A stretch of 23,437 nucleotides of DNA from JALZHR01 sp036389695 (GCA_036389695.1 DASVWG010000142.1:1-23437); one strand, 5' to 3'; shown: positions 1 through 7,418, counted from the stretch's first letter. Translations and numbers: made by a program. The notes: generated from the letters alone by a model not told the origin.

Positions 1-531
1 TGAAGCGTCTGATTTGGTTGTAGCTTTATTACTCGAAGTTACAACTTCGAGTGTGTCTTCTGCATTATTAAGTCTGTTCGCATAATTCTTTTCAGACAAA
101 TCGCCGGATATGGAATAAAGTAGCTTGTCACCACCTTCTAAAGAAAGTGTAATACGATAGATAAATTCGTAACCGTGCGTAGCCCGAAAATTAGGGGAGG
201 AAAATTGACCTACTAATTTCCCATTCAAAGGTTTGAGATAAATCGCATTCCCTCGACTCAGCATAGTTTCCGTCCAGGTAATCTTGCCTTGATATTTAAA
301 GCCTTCTACAAATTTGAACTTCTGTGGCTGTTCTTTCGTTACTTTAAAGCATTTTTCTTTCGACGTAGAATATTCGGGAGCGTATTCCCACACTCCAATA
401 AATTCATCAAAATCAGTTGAGCTTGAAATTTTCGGCTGTGAAATTGAACGCCGTGTTTTTTTAGATTGTGCAAATGCGCTCGTGGCGAATAACAGAATCG
501 CAATAAAAAACAATGTAATATATGTTTTCAT
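1..531 (-). CDS. secreted hypothetical protein, partial (C-terminus off window)
   Basis: An open minus-strand frame of 177 codons runs from an ATG at 531 to the window edge without a stop. A purine-rich AGGAGAAG ribosome binding site lies just upstream (534-543). The N-terminus MKTYITLFFIAILLFATSAFA is a clear signal peptide with an AFA-Q cleavage site, so the product is exported. The mature part starts with a basic Ser/Lys/Arg stretch and then has a motif FDEFIGVWEYAPEYS, followed by beta-rich sequence ending in a Ser/Thr-rich stretch. The 'GVWEY' start of a beta-rich domain resembles small lipocalin-like proteins, but this is only a resemblance. It is separated from the mobile-element operon by about 500 bp of structured non-coding DNA, so whether it is cargo of the element or a host gene cannot be decided here. 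Confidence 0.8.
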   Translation of the reverse strand, partial: MKTYITLFFIAILLFATSAFAQSKKTRRSISQPKISSSTDFDEFIGVWEYAPEYSTSKEKCFKVTKEQPQKFKFVEGFKYQGKITWTETMLSRGNAIYLKPLNGKLVGQFSSPNFRATHGYEFIYRITLSLEGGDKLLYSISGDLSEKNYANRLNNAEDTLEVVTSSNKATTKSDAS

Positions 532-570
532 TTCTCTTCTCCTCTAGCTTTAGCAGGCAAATGCCTAACT

Positions 571-678
571 GATGATTGAGCGGAGTCATTCCGCTCAATC
601 ATCAAATTTCGTTTATTAGGCGGAATCATTCCGCCTAATACTCAATTTTCGTGTATTATGAAGAACCATTCTACATAA
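571..678. repeat. three tandem hairpins with 40-bp period and covarying stems
   Basis: Hairpin 1: arms 571-584 and 590-603 (14 bp, loop of 5). Hairpin 2: arms 614-625 and 629-640 (12 bp, loop of 3). Hairpin 3: arms 656-665 and 669-678 (9 pairs and one A/A mismatch, loop of 3). The centres lie at 587, 627 and 667, exactly 40 bp apart. The stems differ in sequence (GATTGAGCGGA, ATTAGGCGGAA, TTATGaAGAA) but the opposite arms change with them, so pairing is kept. The linkers share a CAAATTTCG/CAATTTTCG core. No poly-T run follows in either direction. Confidence 0.8.
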
Positions 679-720
679 GCGCTTTATATGCGGATTTTTG
701 CCGTAAAATCGTTGCGCAAT

Positions 721-870
721 AATTCACTTTTACTCATGTATTTTTTCAAACAAAAAAACGACTCATTAAATCCACATCTAAACCTGCAAATTATTATCTG
801 CAAATTTCGTAGTTTTAGCATTTCCCCTCAAGTGCTAACGGATTTAATGTGTCGTCGGTTGAAGTGAATT
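721..870. repeat. nested imperfect inverted repeat, about 150 bp
   Basis: Three pairs of arms are nested around one centre: AATTCACTT (721-729) with AAGTGAATT (862-870); a 15-bp arm with one mismatch (759-773 with 840-854); and TTAGCATTT (815-823) with AAGTGCTAA (830-838), loop CCCCTC. The left side has a longer unpaired spacer, with a direct repeat CTGCAAATT at 784-792 and 798-806. Function unknown. Confidence 0.5.
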
Positions 871-1049
871 TAGTTTATTTTCAAAATGATGTCAATAGCT
901 TTTTATTTATTCTGTAATCGGTTTGCACAAAAAAGTTGGTTTCACAAAAAAGAGAGAAACTGCACAATTAAGTTGCTAAAAAAGCCATTATTTGTGCAAA
1001 GCTTGTTAAATCCTTTAATATATTTCTAATTCCAAAGTGTTAGAGTATC

Positions 1050-2156
1050 TTATTTTTCTGTCAAATTAACTTGTTTTCCACCATCGGTAGCAATGTTTAC
1101 CTGACTCGGATTATTGATTGTCACAGGTGAATATCTTCTCAAATCTCTTAATTGTCTGAGCGTCCGCATAAATATCCGATTCCAACGGTCTGCTGCCTGC
1201 ATCGCCTGGTCAATTGCCGCTTGTTCCGAGACATATGGTCTGAGCCAAAAGCCATCCGTCCAACTCTTTTCGCTTGATTGACCTCTGGCTCTCTTCCATT
1301 CTTGATAATCGGGATGTTCTTCTCTTTCCCGCGTTTGTGAACGTTTAATTGTCTGTTCAAGCCAATATTGCCATTGGAAATAAGCTTGCGCGAGCGTGTC
1401 AATCATAGCTATTTCAATTCCGCCTTTCGGCTGCCATTCTTCAGCAAATGACTCTCTGACTCCGAGATAGCGGGCGATATTCCAAGCCTGTTTCATGTAA
1501 TCGACAGGAAACATATTATTCGCCGCCAGATGACCGGACTCAAACTCTTTACGCCCTTCCTGCTTAATTTTCTCCCAAAGGCGTTCGGCTACTCGTGGAG
1601 CAAATAGGTTAAGCTCATACAAATCCGAAAGGAAGATGTCGTGATAAGAATAGCTCATTATTTTCTGGAATATTTCTTTAGCTTCTCCCGTATCTAAAGC
1701 TCTGTGAAAGGCTTGTTGCCGCGCTTCTTCCGGCGCGAGCGCACCGCCTTCTTCTGAGCGAAAATGAGCTATCATCCGAGTATATGAATTTTGCAATTGA
1801 CGAATGAGAGAACTGTAACCGACGCGGGATTCTAAAGAGTCAGCCGGAACTTTTAAGTTATAGTCCTTCGGCACGACTTCTCCTGCTTCCCATTCATCAA
1901 ACAGTTTTGCCTGCTCTTCCTTGACTTGTTCCCGGTATTGCGCGTCGTTTGCGCGTCGTTTCTCAAGTTTAGAAGCGACTTGTTCAATCAATTCATAAGG
2001 GTCTGGTAAATTATCGTAAAATGAATCCGGCAATCCCTGTTCTTCATTTTGAATCGAAACTTCATTTAACTCTTCCGCTAGAGTGTTTTCTTTTAACTCT
2101 TCCGCTAGAGTGTTTTCTTTGTCTTTCAGTTTTGTTTCAGCTTTCTGTTTTTTCAT
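1050..2156 (-). CDS. hypothetical element protein, 368 aa
   Basis: Not assigned to a family. The acidic, low-complexity N-terminus contains a duplicated nonapeptide (EENTLAEEL/KENTLAEEL) encoded by a perfect 27-bp tandem repeat. The rest is charged and mainly helical, with aromatic-rich segments such as AQAYFQWQYWLEQT. A Leu/Arg-rich helix TLRQLRDLRRYS follows near the end, and then a short tail, INNPSQVNI...KQVN, that looks beta-forming. From memory, similar 'LRDLRR...QVNI...QVN' tails occur in uncharacterised proteins of bacterial mobile elements; this could not be checked. The ATG overlaps the stop of the DUF6788 gene (ATGA), and AAGGAG lies 10 nt upstream inside that gene, so the pair is translationally coupled. 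The last gene of the operon, it probably acts with the DUF6788 protein. Confidence 0.85.
   Translation of the reverse strand: MKKQKAETKLKDKENTLAEELKENTLAEELNEVSIQNEEQGLPDSFYDNLPDPYELIEQVASKLEKRRANDAQYREQVKEEQAKLFDEWEAGEVVPKDYNLKVPADSLESRVGYSSLIRQLQNSYTRMIAHFRSEEGGALAPEEARQQAFHRALDTGEAKEIFQKIMSYSYHDIFLSDLYELNLFAPRVAERLWEKIKQEGRKEFESGHLAANNMFPVDYMKQAWNIARYLGVRESFAEEWQPKGGIEIAMIDTLAQAYFQWQYWLEQTIKRSQTREREEHPDYQEWKRARGQSSEKSWTDGFWLRPYVSEQAAIDQAMQAADRWNRIFMRTLRQLRDLRRYSPVTINNPSQVNIATDGGKQVNLTEK
2065..2118. repeat. two-copy 27-bp tandem repeat inside the 368-aa gene
   Basis: Positions 2065-2091 and 2092-2118 are identical. The unit is nine codons, so the reading frame is kept and a nonapeptide is duplicated. 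It is a recent-looking in-frame duplication that could vary in copy number. Confidence 0.9.
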
Positions 2157-2512
2157 ATTTCAAATTCTCCTTCATAAATTCCTTTGGTGGCTTTAATGAA
2201 TAAGTCTCTTTCCCGCGCGAGTCGGTTCATATTTCTGATTAATTGAGCGTCCGTCATACGGTCTACGCAATATTCTTTTTTCCTGTTTTTTGATTCGGTG
2301 ACTAACTGAGTGAATGCTTCGAGCTGAGCCTTACGAACATACGTCTTCGTCAGTTTTCCGTTGCGGCGCGTGAAGAAATAGTAAGCAATATGCTTTTCGC
2401 CTCTGGCGCATTTGCAGTTCTTTTTGCCGCACCGAACGTATTGTTTATAGATTCCGCCGTTATAAATTTCGCGCACTGTCTTAGGTAACATTTTTGTGTT
2501 TTTTGTTTTCAT
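2153..2512 (-). CDS. DUF6788-type small basic protein
   Basis: About 119 residues from the ATG at 2512. An in-frame TTG at 2536 would add eight residues; neither has a clear ribosome binding site. The motif IYKQYVRCGKKNCKCARGEK followed by H and a Tyr/Phe-rich strand, with Cys near residues 28, 33 and 35, matches my memory of the DUF6788 family: 'G-x-Y-x(3)-R-C-G-K-x-N-C-x-C' followed by G-x-x-H. The Cys cluster suggests metal or nucleic-acid binding; the biochemical role is unknown. The C-terminal half is helical and basic, with a second motif RDLFIKATKGIYEGEFEI. The stop codon overlaps the start of the 368-aa gene by ATGA. Such small proteins are common near integrases and transposases, which fits the element context. 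Confidence 0.8.
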   Translation of the reverse strand: MKTKNTKMLPKTVREIYNGGIYKQYVRCGKKNCKCARGEKHIAYYFFTRRNGKLTKTYVRKAQLEAFTQLVTESKNRKKEYCVDRMTDAQLIRNMNRLARERDLFIKATKGIYEGEFEI

Positions 2513-2681
2513 CTTTTCTGTCTCGTCTCTGTTCAATGAGGTAGTATCTTTTTTTGAGAATATATCCGATAATTAGCGATTGAGTTTGTATCAATATAAA
2601 TATCGGATTTATTTCTCCTTATCTTGAAACATGACAAAAATGCCGTTTTCAACCCAATATTTATGTTTCACATTTTCTTTG

Positions 2682-4574
2682 CTACAAATTATTTTCCGCA
2701 GCCCATCGGACAAAATACTTCACTTTGCCACGTTTCGAGTTTGCAGCCGCATTTATCACAACTAGGAATTTTTTGATTACTTGTTTCTGAAAATGCCAAA
2801 GTGTCATTATCATTAATCTGGCATTTTGGCATTTTGGCATAAATCCGTGTGAAACCTTTTTTAAGTCACCGTTGGTCACAGCCTCATTCAGTAATCGCTT
2901 TAGTGTTCTTTCAGGAATGATGCCGTTAAAGTCCTCAACACATTGTTTTGTTGAGTATTCATTTCCGTCGGCGAACATTTCAATCACAAGTCCGTAATTT
3001 GAAGGCTCTTGTTTTGCTCCTTTAGCTATAAACCAACGGCTATTCGTATCAAGTTCTAAAATTGCGCTGTCAAATTTTTGACCTTTAATTTTGGCGCAGG
3101 AAAGTATTACCCGGTTTTCTACACTTTCCTTTTCCAAATTCAAAACGAGTCTGGACATATCGGCAAAACTTGAAGCTCCACGCCCTTTGTGGCTTGCTTC
3201 TTTTGTTTGACCTTCTTCGGCTTTTCCCTTACCTATGTGATGTGAAGCAATCACGCCTGCATTACAATCTTTCGCCAGCGTCTTCAAAGGACGGGTTATA
3301 AAACGTCTAACTTCGGCATTATTATTCTCATCTCGAATCTGAAAAGCGCTTGATATTGTGTCCACAATAATCAAATCCGGCGCAAAACTTTTCAGCCTTT
3401 GTGTAATCGAATATAAGTGAAATGAATTCGATAATGATAATTCTTCATCGTCTATACTTACATCACAGATTAATAATGCATTATCATTCAGCCGCGCTCT
3501 ATCTGATTCTGTAAATTGTCTCAGCATTATACTTAAATCACTTCTTAAGAATGAAAGATTGTCTTCAAAATCAAGAAAGGCAACTCGTTTGGGCAGATTA
3601 AAATTTCCAAACGGTGCAAATGGTTTTCCAGTGCAAAGCGAAACCGTCAGATTCCTGAGAAGCGTAGTCTTACCGACATTATTAACGGCATTTATCAATC
3701 CGACTTCACCGCGTCCGAGTCCGAAAATGATTTCTTCGCGCGGCGGCAAATCAAGGTTTAGAAGTTCGCCGAAAGTGAAGCCGAGGTTTTCATATTCTTG
3801 CTTCGGTTTCCATAAGGGAGCGTTTTTAATAATTGTTTCCAATTGTTCTTTTGTATATCCCTCATTTAACCAGTCAGACACATCTTTACCGTGTTTTTCG
3901 GGCAAAGGCTCAGTTTCGTAAAGGTCTATAATTTTCACTGACTGCACAATACCAAAAAGACTTTTGACAGCATTTTCAGCTTGTATTGTCCCGCTTTTAT
4001 CATGGTCAATTAAAAGAACAACGTTTGCCGTTTTAATAAACTTAGAAAATTCTCTTTTCCAGTTTTTAAAGCTGGAAGCTGTAAAGCCTAACAGTCGCAA
4101 ATTATCACAATCTTTTTCACCCTCGGTTAGAATAATCTGACAGTTATTATTCTCTTTTACAGCATTGAGTAATTCCGGCAGATGATATGGAACGCGCCGA
4201 ACATCTTCCAATTTGTATATCCAATCGCCTTTTCCGTCTGGTTTCCTTTGCGCAAACCTCTTTGGTTCATAACGAACATTTTGATAAATCAGCGTCCCGC
4301 TTTCATCAGTGTAATCATAGGTTGCAACAATTTTTTGGATTAGATTCGGTTGTAGATTTTTTTCATCAAAAAACAAATCTTTCATTTTAATACCTAAAAC
4401 AGAACAAATTTTTTCAGGCTCGCAACCGGCAAAACATTTCAACAAAATTTTGTTGTCTTTTTCGGTAAGGCTTAGTGATGGCTTTTCATCTTTATGCGAA
4501 GGACATGACGTAATCCAACCATTTGCAACTTGTTGCACATTTGAAAGATTAAGCAAAATTTCATTTGCTCTCAT
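2682..4574 (-). CDS. toprim primase / RecA-like helicase of a mobile element
   Basis: A 630-aa replication protein. An N-terminal zinc-binding motif (CPSH near 24-27, LKCFAGC near 45-51) resembles CHC2/DnaG-type primases. A toprim domain follows, with LTEGEKD (149-155) and LLIDHDKSG (187-195), then KDVSDWLNEGY. Next is an AAA_25/RepA-like ATPase: a Walker A-like NAVNNVGKTTLL (295-306) in which the usual first Gly is replaced, a Walker B DLIIVDTISS (400-409) and a sensor-like ASHHIGKGK (443-451). It probably primes and unwinds element DNA. It starts at an ATG overlapping the HTH gene stop (ATGA). The last 57 residues in this frame look non-native. From an A AAA AAG heptamer at 2862-2856, the -1 frame instead encodes a tail with CDKCGCK and CPMGC (zinc-ribbon-like) ending at 2689. 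So this is either a frameshift mutation, a sequencing error or programmed frameshifting. Confidence 0.85.
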   Translation of the reverse strand: MRANEILLNLSNVQQVANGWITSCPSHKDEKPSLSLTEKDNKILLKCFAGCEPEKICSVLGIKMKDLFFDEKNLQPNLIQKIVATYDYTDESGTLIYQNVRYEPKRFAQRKPDGKGDWIYKLEDVRRVPYHLPELLNAVKENNNCQIILTEGEKDCDNLRLLGFTASSFKNWKREFSKFIKTANVVLLIDHDKSGTIQAENAVKSLFGIVQSVKIIDLYETEPLPEKHGKDVSDWLNEGYTKEQLETIIKNAPLWKPKQEYENLGFTFGELLNLDLPPREEIIFGLGRGEVGLINAVNNVGKTTLLRNLTVSLCTGKPFAPFGNFNLPKRVAFLDFEDNLSFLRSDLSIMLRQFTESDRARLNDNALLICDVSIDDEELSLSNSFHLYSITQRLKSFAPDLIIVDTISSAFQIRDENNNAEVRRFITRPLKTLAKDCNAGVIASHHIGKGKAEEGQTKEASHKGRGASSFADMSRLVLNLEKESVENRVILSCAKIKGQKFDSAILELDTNSRWFIAKGAKQEPSNYGLVIEMFADGNEYSTKQCVEDFNGIIPERTLKRLLNEAVTNGDLKKVSHGFMPKCQNARLMIMTLWHFQKQVIKKFLVVINAAANSKRGKVKYFVRWAAENNL

Positions 4575-4774
4575 TTCGTATAACCTTTCACGCCAAAGGC
4601 ATCACGTTTATTTTGATTAAGATAATTTTCGAGGTCTTCTTTTAAATAAACGATTTTGCTTGCTACTCGGCGAAAAGCTATTTTTCCCTTTTTACGTTCG
4701 CGCCAAAGCGTAACTTGTGAAATTCTCAAGAAATCGCTTGCTTCTTTGTCAGTGTAAATTTGTTTTTCATTCAT
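4571..4774 (-). CDS. excisionase-like helix-turn-helix protein (HTH_17, MerR-type)
   Basis: 67 residues from the ATG at 4774. This start is chosen because AAAGGGA lies 8-9 nt upstream; the frame opens further upstream to 4810 but without such a site. The core IYTDKEASDFLRISQVTLWR is a winged-helix/HTH_17 signature, and the following VASKIVYLKEDLENYL is the usual end of the fold. Small proteins of this kind act as excisionases (Xis) or DNA-bending regulators that set the direction of integrase recombination. The stop overlaps the primase start by ATGA, so it heads an operon HTH - primase. The structured DNA at 4811-4979 directly upstream is a candidate binding or control region. A purely regulatory role instead of excision cannot be excluded. 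Confidence 0.85.
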   Translation of the reverse strand: MNEKQIYTDKEASDFLRISQVTLWRERKKGKIAFRRVASKIVYLKEDLENYLNQNKRDAFGVKGYTK

Positions 4775-4827
4775 AATTTGTTCCCTTTCTAATACAAGTT
4801 GAGCAGCCACACTAAAAGGCGTGCTGA

Positions 4828-4901
4828 ATTTAAGGCTTTTAATCCTTATTTTCGTCTGAGTTCATAAACTTAGAACGAAAACGGCTTCTTTTGCCTTAAA
4901 T
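4828..4901. repeat. nested inverted repeat upstream of the HTH-primase operon
   Basis: The outer arms ATTTAAGGC (4828-4836) and GCCTTAAAT (4893-4901) pair perfectly over 9 bp. An inner hairpin has arms TTTTCGTCTGAGTT (4849-4862) and 4867-4881, with one G-T pair and one bulged A, and loop CATA. It lies about 55 bp upstream of the HTH gene start, where a promoter/operator would be expected. It could be an operator, an origin-type structure or a leader RNA hairpin. Confidence 0.6.
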
Positions 4902-4936
4902 CACTTTCATCTTATTTAAGAGAATTTCAGATGTCG

Positions 4937-4975
4937 CGGAAAAATCTTTTGTTATTTTGGCTAAAGATTTTTCCG
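4937..4975. repeat. 13-bp perfect inverted repeat after the 395-aa gene (possible terminator)
   Basis: CGGAAAAATCTTT (4937-4949) and AAAGATTTTTCCG (4963-4975) pair perfectly around a 13-nt loop, starting only a few bases beyond the stop codon of the 395-aa gene. The position suits a transcription terminator for the minus strand. However, no T-run follows the stem; the only T-rich stretch is inside the arm. An operator role is also possible. Confidence 0.5.
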
Positions 4976-4979
4976 AAAA

Positions 4980-6167
4980 CTATTTTCTGACAGGTAGGTC
5001 GTATTTCTTGAATTCTTTGAAAGCCTTATCAAGGGTATTTATATCGTAGTATTTTTCTATTCCTTGCTGCTGAAACTCATTATCTATTTCTTCGAGAATT
5101 TGTTCTTTACTCCAATTTTGAACTGTCCATCTGACTAGCCATTTAACTCTTTGAAAATCTATAGGTCTTGTAGCCTTTTTTCTTTTACCTAGTTGTAAGT
5201 AGCGAAAGGCAAAATCAAAATATTTTTTTAACTCTTGTTCGATTGAATCTCTTAATCGTTTTTCATAAAGCTCTTTTGCTTCGCCGCCTGCCCACCATCC
5301 GGGAAATTTAAACTCAAATGGCGGTGCTTCTAGATGTGAAAAGGTTCGAGTTGAGATTTCAAGGTTTTTGATGGCAAGAGAATTATCGTTACTAAATTGA
5401 AAAAGGAAATAATAGGCATAATCTATCAGCCAATCTTTCTGTAAATTGTATTGTTTTACCCAATTGAAAACGCCATTTTGCAATAACCAAAAGTTTACAA
5501 AAATACTTTCCTTATTTTTCCCGGTTTTTTCAAAGGCATCTACAATCACCTTTTCTGCTGGTTTTAAATAAAACTCGGCGTTTTGGCTAATAAATTCCTT
5601 TAATTTTTCGGAAGTCTTTTGTTCATAATCAGGACTTACGGATATTAAATAGTTTGTTGAAATTAGAGAAAGCAGACTCTCTAGCTCGCCCCACCGATAT
5701 TCTAAGTTGTAAGGTTTATGAGGCAAAGGTTCTATTAAAAATTGGTTATAAGTAAATAAGTCTGTTCTGAGTTTATCGAAAACACGAAGATAATTTTCTT
5801 TGTTCTTTTCAAATAGAGTCTCAAAATACGGAGTTAAAACGCGAAGGTCTTCTAAAACTTGAGGGCATAGCTCTCTTATTGATTCAACAAATCTTTGCTG
5901 GTAAGTAAAGCTAATTCCTTCTTGATATTTTCCTGTCGGAGTTTTAAGTTTTTTATCTTCTGATTCTTGCAGCCTGCTCTCTACGAATTCCTCTTCAGTG
6001 CCGAACATTTTTATTGAACTACGCTCTAACTGAACTTTGCCGCGTATATTAAAAGTATCTCCAAGCTGCTTTTGAAGGTCAGCGTATTCTTTGATAAATT
6101 CCTTGCGTAATTGTTCATTTTCAAGGTCTTGCTTTTCCTTTTTTGATTGCCCTTTCTTTTTTTCCAT
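4980..6167 (-). CDS. hypothetical element protein, 395 aa
   Basis: Family not recognised. The start is set at the ATG at 6167; the frame also opens at a TTG at 6176, and neither has a clear ribosome binding site. The N-terminal 35 residues are highly charged and Lys/Glu-rich. The central part is helical with many aromatic residues (for example LLQNGVFNWVKQYNLQKDWL), and a PGWWAGGEAKELYEKRLRDS segment lies past the middle. The final 70 residues (RPIDFQRVKWLVRWTVQNWS..., then a helix and ...KAFKEFKKYDLPVRK) look like a helix-turn-helix or DNA-binding module, by composition only. It lies 22 bp downstream of the integrase gene, probably co-transcribed with it, and ends before the hairpin at 4937-4975. 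Possible roles include an initiator, a regulator or an accessory integration factor. Confidence 0.8.
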   Translation of the reverse strand: MEKKKGQSKKEKQDLENEQLRKEFIKEYADLQKQLGDTFNIRGKVQLERSSIKMFGTEEEFVESRLQESEDKKLKTPTGKYQEGISFTYQQRFVESIRELCPQVLEDLRVLTPYFETLFEKNKENYLRVFDKLRTDLFTYNQFLIEPLPHKPYNLEYRWGELESLLSLISTNYLISVSPDYEQKTSEKLKEFISQNAEFYLKPAEKVIVDAFEKTGKNKESIFVNFWLLQNGVFNWVKQYNLQKDWLIDYAYYFLFQFSNDNSLAIKNLEISTRTFSHLEAPPFEFKFPGWWAGGEAKELYEKRLRDSIEQELKKYFDFAFRYLQLGKRKKATRPIDFQRVKWLVRWTVQNWSKEQILEEIDNEFQQQGIEKYYDINTLDKAFKEFKKYDLPVRK

Positions 6168-6172
6168 AATCT

Positions 6173-6189
6173 GCAAACAAATTGTTTGC
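6173..6189. repeat. 17-bp perfect palindrome between integrase and 395-aa gene
   Basis: GCAAACAA-A-TTGTTTGC spans 6173-6189. It touches the integrase stop codon and ends 6 bp before the ATG of the next gene, exactly where that gene's ribosome binding site should be. A hairpin in the mRNA or a bound repressor could therefore limit translation of the 395-aa protein. It is AT-rich, so chance cannot be excluded. Confidence 0.5.
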
Positions 6190-7418
6190 TAATTCAACAT
6201 CTCATTGACTAAAGTATTTTCATCTTGAGCGTGAAATTTATTCATTCTTTCGCTAATTTCCTGAATCATATCGGCATCGGTCGCCGTGTAATGTTTCATT
6301 GTCGTTTGCAGTTGACTATGTCCTGCAAACTTTCCAGCAAAGGCTAATGAGGTGCCTTGCTGAATCCAGCGGGTAATTGCTGTTCGGCGCAAGTCGTGAA
6401 AGTGTAAATCATCAATTCCGGCTAATCTTTTAGCGGTTGCAAACGAGCGTTTGATGTCAGTAAAAGGAAAAGGATTTTCGCCTTGAGTGATTTCTTTAAG
6501 TTTATTGAGTTCGTCCTTCGCTCTCTGTGAAAGTGGAGCGATTCTTTCGCGTTCTGTTTTGGTATGCGTTCCTAAAATCCGAATTAAGTTATTGTCGAAA
6601 TCAAAATCTTGCCAACGCAGCTTGAAGATTTCACCGCGCCGCATTCCGCTATCCAAAGCAAGAATAATCATTCCTTTCAAATGCGGATTATCTACATCGT
6701 GAATTGCCGTAATTTCTTCTATTTCGTTTGGTTTGCCTCTTTTCTTTCGCTTGTAAGTAATAGAGCGCTCGCCTTGACACGCGGCAAGCAATCGAGTTTC
6801 TTCAACTGAGGTTAAAAGGCGTGTTCGTTCAATTTCGGCTGACATTTCGATTATCTTCGCATTAAAGAAAATATCTTTCAGAATCCAACCTTTGCCGTAT
6901 GCAAAACGCATCATTCGCCGCATTGCCGAAAGTTCACGGTTTATGGTTGCGAGCTTAACCGGGCTTTTGTTTACTCTTTCCTTTAAGGTCGGGTGTTGTG
7001 AGCCGATTTCCAACCGCCAAAGTTTATAGTCAGTCAAACTTTCAGTTGTAATTTGTCGGATAAGACGTTTTCCGAAAAATTTTCTCAAAATATTCACTTG
7101 AATTTTGGCGGTTTTATGAGCACGGACGCCGGATATTTTACGACCTTCAACGATTACGGCAGGCTTGTAAAAGTTTTTTTCGCAGATGTCAGCAAGATTA
7201 TCAAAAGTCATACGTTCGCCGGTCAAAATTTGCCCATGCGATTTTTCAATGTCTTTTATCATTCTATCGCGTTCATCTATAACATCGCTTTTTTTATCAC
7301 CTTGCCGTTCCAAGCCGCGTTTTTTGCCCAAAAGTTCATCAAAATACTCAATGCGAACAATCCATTTTCCTTTGCTTTTACCAGCATTGCGTTTGAAAAT
7401 TTTGCTTTTAATCTCCAT
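6189..7418 (-). CDS. int: tyrosine recombinase / phage-type integrase
   Basis: 409 residues, full length for the family. The N-terminal arm-binding region (about 1-65) has the strand pattern KGKWIVRIEYFDELLGKKR. A SAM-like core-binding domain follows (about 70-180), then the catalytic domain with the complete set: Arg260 in DSGMRRGEIFKLRW, Lys287 in GTHTKTERER, His341 and Arg344 in HFHDLRRT, His367 in FAGHSQL, and nucleophile Tyr377 in MKHYTATD. It should therefore be active. It catalyses site-specific integration and excision of the element. The start at 7418 is the first good ATG, with no obvious ribosome binding site. The gene lies about 230 bp from the truncated tRNA at 7646-7702, its presumed attachment site, and is followed at 22 bp by the 395-aa gene. 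Confidence 0.97.
   Translation of the reverse strand: MEIKSKIFKRNAGKSKGKWIVRIEYFDELLGKKRGLERQGDKKSDVIDERDRMIKDIEKSHGQILTGERMTFDNLADICEKNFYKPAVIVEGRKISGVRAHKTAKIQVNILRKFFGKRLIRQITTESLTDYKLWRLEIGSQHPTLKERVNKSPVKLATINRELSAMRRMMRFAYGKGWILKDIFFNAKIIEMSAEIERTRLLTSVEETRLLAACQGERSITYKRKKRGKPNEIEEITAIHDVDNPHLKGMIILALDSGMRRGEIFKLRWQDFDFDNNLIRILGTHTKTERERIAPLSQRAKDELNKLKEITQGENPFPFTDIKRSFATAKRLAGIDDLHFHDLRRTAITRWIQQGTSLAFAGKFAGHSQLQTTMKHYTATDADMIQEISERMNKFHAQDENTLVNEMLN

Larger units (their letters stand above)
541..1049. other. AT-rich non-coding stretch with structured repeats
   Basis: No convincing gene is seen on either strand. The stretch separates the end of the 368-aa gene from the start of the partial secreted protein. 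It contains three tandem hairpins (571-678), a nested inverted repeat (721-870), and three copies of a TTGTGCA-like heptamer in either orientation near 924-931, 961-967 and 992-998. It could be a regulatory, origin or recombination region of the element. Confidence 0.5.

Noticed and set aside
314..547. Plus-strand open frame of 77 codons
   Set aside because: Antisense to the partial secreted-protein gene, which has a clear signal peptide and ribosome binding site on the minus strand.
571..678. CRISPR array
   Set aside because: Only three units, the repeated part is the fold and linker and not a constant repeat, there are no variable spacers and no cas genes.
563..840. Integron attC-like sites (GCCTAAC and CTAAC motifs near hairpins)
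   Set aside because: No proper R'/R'' core pairs (GTTRRRY/RYYYAAC), no cassette array, and the integrase lacks any reason to be called IntI.
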